Source of the DNA: M2408 sp040386975
GTDB lineage: Bacteria; Bacteroidota; Bacteroidia; Flavobacteriales_D; Crocinitomicaceae
Direction: 5' to 3'
DNA: 64,000 nt
NCBI GenBank assembly: GCA_040386975.1
Contig: JAZKEO010000032.1
Span: 62,001 to 126,000, forward strand
Each line of letters begins with the position of its first letter. The stretch's first letter is position 1. A model generated the notes under the pieces. That model did no database searches. It was not told where the DNA came from and saw only the letters and a list, made by a program, of their open reading frames with translations. This document shows positions 60,371 to 64,000 of this stretch, piece by piece. The position numbers and the translations under genes are program-made.

Positions 60371-60867
60371 GCAACTAAACTGTGGTTTTTTAAATGTGTT
60401 TTTAAACTTTGTCTTGCTCTAAAAATATAAACTTTTACTTGTGATTCACTTAAAGCAGTAATTTCTGCTATTTCTTCGTAGGAATAACCTTCATAATCTC
60501 GAAGTAAAATCACCGATTTTTGAATTTCTGGTAAACGATCTAAAGCGGTATCTAAAATTTCTTTTAATTCTTGTTGATAATAATTTGAGTCAGCACTAAA
60601 ATCGGAGGTTAAATTTTTATCCACCAATTCAAAATCACCACTTCTTTTTTCTTTGTTTACATAATCAATAATCGCGTGATAAGCCGTAGTAAATAAATAC
60701 GATTTCACTTTTTCCACATCAACTTCCTCATGTTTTATCCAAACTTTCATGAAAGTTTCTTGCACAACATCTTTAGAAGCCATCTCATTTTTAAGATGCT
60801 TCAATGCAAAGCGATAAATGTTATCGGCATACGTATCAACTGCTATATTGTACTCTTTCGCGTTCAA
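60367..60867 (-). CDS. ECF RNA polymerase sigma factor
   Basis: The 166-residue sigma factor has region 2 (NIYRFALKHLKNEMASKDVVQETFMKVWI) and region 4 (ALDRLPEIQKSVILLRDYEGYSYEEIAEITALSESQVKVYIFRARQSLK). The start is TTG at 60867: upstream in-frame codons hit a TAA without any ATG, and the next Met is inside region 2. It is paired with the overlapping anti-sigma gene. The target promoters are unknown. Confidence 0.92.
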   Translation of the reverse strand: MNAKEYNIAVDTYADNIYRFALKHLKNEMASKDVVQETFMKVWIKHEEVDVEKVKSYLFTTAYHAIIDYVNKEKRSGDFELVDKNLTSDFSADSNYYQQELKEILDTALDRLPEIQKSVILLRDYEGYSYEEIAEITALSESQVKVYIFRARQSLKTHLKNHSLVA

Positions 60868-60957
60868 GATTATAGTTAAAAACTTTTTAGTTTCTTATTA
60901 GACCGACAAGTTACAAAAAAGTTACAGCAATTTGAAAATAAACTTAAAATCTTGTGA

Positions 60958-61045
60958 TTTTGATAAATAGCTTCGTTCCCTTCACTAACGTTCGGTCATC
61001 AAAAGCTTCGCTTTTTCTTCTTTTGCGGAAAAAAGAAAAGAATAA
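60958..61045 (-). repeat. 3'-end dispersed repeat, copy 5, with hairpin
   Basis: Directly after the PorP/SprF stop codon. On the minus strand it reads CTTTTCTTTTTTCCGCAAAA then GAAGAAAAAG, a purine/pyrimidine hairpin at about 61011-61040, followed by GCGAAGCTTTTGATGACCG and ACGTTAGTGAAGGGAACGA. The order hairpin-then-core, away from a stop codon, matches the other copies. Confidence 0.55.
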
Positions 61046-61048
61046 AAT

Positions 61049-62071
61049 TTACTTTCGCTTAAAAAGTGCTCGATTCAAATTAGCATAAGAAAGTGAGAAC
61101 TCTATCGAACCACTTTGAACTTTTCTCAATTGCGAAATTGTTACATCATAAGAAACGCCGAATTTTACATTTCTAAAATCTATAAACACGCGAGGAATGA
61201 TTGCGTCTTTCCAACGTGTATAAAGTCCAAAACCAAAATACGCGTCTTGGTAAAAACCGGTAATTTTTGTTCCGCTTTGTAACCTGTTTTTGAATGTTGC
61301 GCCAAAAATTGTTTCGTGATGAGGTCCTTGGAAAAATTGAACGAGGCTTAAATCATAAGCCCAATCTGAATTTGCAAAATCACTTGTATATGAAGTATGA
61401 AAAACAAATTTTCTGTACAATTTACTTGTTACAATAGGTATATATTCCAAACGTGTATTATTAGCGTGATAAATTGATGCTCCAAGTCTGAATATTTTTT
61501 CTTCTGTTCGCCTGAAATTTGTTGAACCACCATCATATTGATACATAATTCCAGCTGAGGCATCAAAATGTCTGAAATTGGTCAATGTTCCTGGCTCGCC
61601 ACTTGAAATTAAAGGATCAAAAGTTGTTCCATTCCACTGATTTTCAAAATTTACACGCGTTAAGTCGCTTTTACGAGAAACAAATCCACTTTGAATTCCA
61701 GCTGAAAGTTGATGTCCGCTTGAATTGATTGGTAAAATTCCGCTAATGGAAACAGAACCAGACTGTAAGCCAAATTGTGAATCACCGCCAATATCGTTGT
61801 ACAAAAACATGCCAATTCCCAAATGAGCATTTTTAACATGATCTTCCTTCAAAAGGTTAATATCAGCAGCTAGAGAACTTGTCATAAATTGCGTATTCGC
61901 TCCCAACCATTGATTTCTATGGTTTATTTGAAAACGAGCTGAGCCATTAAAAATTCCTGTTGAAGCTGGATTTATAAGCAAAGGAGTTTCCGAAATTTGT
62001 GAAAAATGAAAATCTTGAGCGAAAGTGGAAACAGAAATTCCCATTAAAATGAAAAGTAGGTATTTTATCAT
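61049..62071 (-). CDS. Type IX secretion membrane protein, PorP/SprF family
   Basis: The 340-residue protein has a signal peptide (ISVSTFAQ) and the PorP/SprF opening DFHFSQISETPLLINPASTGIFNGSARFQINHRNQW. Barrel strands such as HLGIGMFLYNDIGGDSQFG, LSAGIQSGFVSR and YQDAYFGFGLYTRWKD follow. It ends GSIEFSLSYANLNRALFKRK. PorP/SprF proteins are outer-membrane partners of specific type IX substrates. The ATG overlaps the stop of the large CotH/CHU-C gene by 4 bases, so this pair almost certainly works together, the barrel holding or exporting the large protein. Confidence 0.93.
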   Translation of the reverse strand: MIKYLLFILMGISVSTFAQDFHFSQISETPLLINPASTGIFNGSARFQINHRNQWLGANTQFMTSSLAADINLLKEDHVKNAHLGIGMFLYNDIGGDSQFGLQSGSVSISGILPINSSGHQLSAGIQSGFVSRKSDLTRVNFENQWNGTTFDPLISSGEPGTLTNFRHFDASAGIMYQYDGGSTNFRRTEEKIFRLGASIYHANNTRLEYIPIVTSKLYRKFVFHTSYTSDFANSDWAYDLSLVQFFQGPHHETIFGATFKNRLQSGTKITGFYQDAYFGFGLYTRWKDAIIPRVFIDFRNVKFGVSYDVTISQLRKVQSGSIEFSLSYANLNRALFKRK

Positions 62072-64000
62072 TTTTTGCGAATTAAAGTAATATTTCCTCC
62101 TTTTTCTTCCTGTCTATCGTCTGTAAATGTGATTTCAAGCATGTAAGCATAAACTCCTTCGTTTAATTTTTTCCCATTAAATGTTCCGTCCCATGTTGCA
62201 TTTGCATCGCTTGTTGAGAACATTTTATTTCCCCAACGATCAAAAATTTTAAGATTAAATGATAAAACATCTGCTCCAACAATTGGACGAATAAAATCAT
62301 TCACAAAATCACCATCAGGAGAAAAAGCTGAAGGAATGTTTACTCCGCTTACACCACTTACTTTTGGTAGACAATCAATGGAATTTGAATTTGGACTACA
62401 TTCATCCAAAGGATTTGAACCATTTGAAATTTCAACTCCATCAGCAATCAAATCGCCATCTGTATCTGAATTATTTCCATCCGTTCCAGCATTTGTTTCC
62501 GTTTGATTATCCAAACCATCCCCATCAGGGTCACAGCTTGGGAAAGTTTGAAGTGGATTACAAATGTTAAGCGGATTTGTTCCATTTGTGAACTCAACAC
62601 CATCTGATAAACCGTCTCCATCCGTATCAGGATTTAAAGGATCGGTTTGGGTAATGATTTCAGATGAATTTAGTAAACCATCGTTGTCCGAATCACATAA
62701 ATTACTGTTTAAATTAGGACTACAAGCATCTAAGGGGTTTGATCCGTTATTTATTTCTTGTCCATCAGAAATTCCGTCTAAATCAGAATCAGGGTTTCCA
62801 GGATTTGTACCAGAACTTTGTTCTTGAACATTTGTTAAGCCATCATTATCTGGATCACAACTTGGGAAACTTAAATTTGGGTCACAAATATCTAAAGGAT
62901 TTGAACTATTTGCGACTTCAAGACTATCGTTTAATCCATCGTCGTCAGAATCTATATCTTGAAAATTTGTTCCAATTGTTCCTTCGAAAACATCCGTTAA
63001 ACCGTCTCCATCAGTGTCAGGATTTACATCAAGTGCAAAAACTGCTGTAAGAACAACATTTCCTGTCATCATCAAAGCGTTAGTATCTTCTGAAATTCCT
63101 TGTGTCAAAGAACCTGATGTGTATTCCCAATGATCAAAAAGGTAATCTCCAATAGGACTTGCGATTAAAATGTTTTCAATTCCGCCAAAATAATTTGCCG
63201 ACCAAGGATAAGTTGGTACAGATAAGGAATTCACTTGAACTGTTCCTGAATTTGCTGGAGAAACATTTATTTGAAAAGAATAAGGTCCAGTTAAGGGATA
63301 ACAATCAACCATTCCAGTATTTAATTGTACACATCTTGCATTAATGAAATTTCTTAGTTCTTGAACTTGAGCTTGCCAACCAGCATAGCTGCCACCCCAT
63401 TTTGCAATTTGACCATTCATTTCTGGTTCAATTTGAGCAATCATACTGTCCAATAAGAAATTCATGTAATCACATGATAAATAAGTATTTAACAAATCAG
63501 CATAACGATTGATGTAATATTGTTCCACAACAGGGTTTTCGTTGATTAATTTTTGAAGAATTTCAGGATGCCCTTGAGATTGATCTATAACTAAATTTTC
63601 CACAGCACATGGCATAGCATTTGGACTTTCATCAGGAATACCCGTATAATTGATGTAATGTCCAAAAGTAGCATCCATATCCCATAAAGCGTAACGCCAT
63701 TTTTTGTGATTTCCACTTGGGTTATTTCCTTTCCACCAAGCTGTATTCCAGTTTAACCAGTCCATACAAACTACATAGGAATTTAAAACAAAGTAATCTA
63801 CTAGTGAATTCCAATTGTATTTACTGTCAACATAATCAAAATTTGCTTGTACACCCATGTTATTTGTTTGGATATAATTCAATAAAGCATCCCAATCAGG
63901 TTGAGCATTAGGTGCACCATATTCTTCCCAAGTTCCTCCCCACGTTTTTAAGAAATACAAATCATCGCTTCCTTGGTCGAAATAATGTTCTGTGAAATCT
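62068..64000 (-). CDS. Secreted CotH-kinase-domain protein with thrombospondin-3 repeats and type IX C-terminal domain (5' end cut)
   Basis: The frame is open to the window end, so the start lies outside. At least 643 residues are visible. The N-terminal part is a CotH kinase-like region with LYFLKTWGGTWEEYG, FVLNSYVVCMDWLNWNTAWW, and RYALWDMDATFGHY, whose Asp residues correspond to a metal-binding motif. A beta-domain follows. About 62400-63020 codes thrombospondin type 3-like Ca-binding repeats with DxDxDG (DPDTDGDGLTD, DSDLDGISDGQE). The C-terminal gliding-motility-type domain (IPSAFSPDGDFVNDF, FDRWGNKMF, WDGTFNGKKLNEGVYAYML) directs type IX secretion. CotH enzymes phosphorylate spore-coat proteins in Bacillus; the target here is unknown. 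Confidence 0.88.
   Translation of the reverse strand, partial: DFTEHYFDQGSDDLYFLKTWGGTWEEYGAPNAQPDWDALLNYIQTNNMGVQANFDYVDSKYNWNSLVDYFVLNSYVVCMDWLNWNTAWWKGNNPSGNHKKWRYALWDMDATFGHYINYTGIPDESPNAMPCAVENLVIDQSQGHPEILQKLINENPVVEQYYINRYADLLNTYLSCDYMNFLLDSMIAQIEPEMNGQIAKWGGSYAGWQAQVQELRNFINARCVQLNTGMVDCYPLTGPYSFQINVSPANSGTVQVNSLSVPTYPWSANYFGGIENILIASPIGDYLFDHWEYTSGSLTQGISEDTNALMMTGNVVLTAVFALDVNPDTDGDGLTDVFEGTIGTNFQDIDSDDDGLNDSLEVANSSNPLDICDPNLSFPSCDPDNDGLTNVQEQSSGTNPGNPDSDLDGISDGQEINNGSNPLDACSPNLNSNLCDSDNDGLLNSSEIITQTDPLNPDTDGDGLSDGVEFTNGTNPLNICNPLQTFPSCDPDGDGLDNQTETNAGTDGNNSDTDGDLIADGVEISNGSNPLDECSPNSNSIDCLPKVSGVSGVNIPSAFSPDGDFVNDFIRPIVGADVLSFNLKIFDRWGNKMFSTSDANATWDGTFNGKKLNEGVYAYMLEITFTDDRQEEKGGNITLIRKK

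Noticed and set aside
62400..63020. Repeated DNA resembling a CRISPR or satellite array
   Set aside because: The periodicity comes from DxDxDG calcium-binding repeats in the large secreted protein; there are no direct repeats with unique spacers.

Overview
The window is a stretch of AT-rich chromosome from a member of the Bacteroidota, most likely order Flavobacteriales. Three things point there: a PorP/SprF protein beside a giant protein with a gliding-motility-type C-terminal domain, a PorZ-like type IX secretion protein, and several -7 boxes of the Bacteroidota form TANNTTTG. Family (Crocinitomicaceae/Fluviicola-like) is only a guess. It is mostly ordinary chromosome with short intergenic gaps. 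I see no prophage, insertion sequence or CRISPR array.

Layout. 1-7000 is a mostly minus-strand housekeeping run: a cut leucine-rich-repeat protein, ribF, an MDR oxidoreductase, rsmI, an RDD membrane protein, a YebC protein and an ALDH8A1-like aldehyde dehydrogenase. polA follows on plus. 9922-14003 is a minus-strand cluster: a Lys-rich secreted peptide, a trypsin-like protease fused to a barrel-like C-terminus, and a TPR/SpoIIE phosphatase. It diverges from a protein built of exact 37-residue repeats. 15402-20761 holds rlmF and, on minus, a tight five-gene unit (DnaQ-like exonuclease, lipoprotein, aminotransferase, omega-amidase-like nitrilase, YqaA-like protein). 20977-24737 has an M1 peptidase with a response regulator, then two small envelope proteins.

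25257-25341 is tRNA-Leu(CAA), with a partial copy of its 5' end just upstream. hutI, two glycosyltransferases, an RprX/RprY-like two-component pair and tryptophan 2,3-dioxygenase follow. 32590-38852 has two small hypothetical genes, a TonB-dependent-type receptor divergent from a MarR regulator, and a PorZ-like protein. 39095-47241 is minus strand: a MacAB-type ABC export operon, a diacylglycerol kinase, DUF349 and PfkB genes, and a carboxypeptidase-regulatory-like protein. 47422-57712 carries an S46 dipeptidyl-peptidase predicted to be DPP11-type, a truncated hemoglobin, ftsE, and a TPR/barrel/lipoprotein/SGNH-hydrolase run. The end holds asnS, an ECF sigma/anti-sigma pair and a PorP/SprF gene with a secreted CotH-kinase/thrombospondin-3 protein that runs off the window.

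The intergenic DNA is the least ordinary part. At least four families of short, hairpin-forming dispersed repeats sit in the gaps. One family lies just after stop codons with its hairpin end toward the gene. Another has run into open reading frames and produces false N-terminal extensions (polA, the gene at 46138-47241). A widespread Bacteroidota repeat motif also sits in frame inside the anti-sigma gene. The best candidates for an undescribed system are the protease-barrel/SpoIIE cluster at 9922-15384 and the 50985-57712 envelope run.
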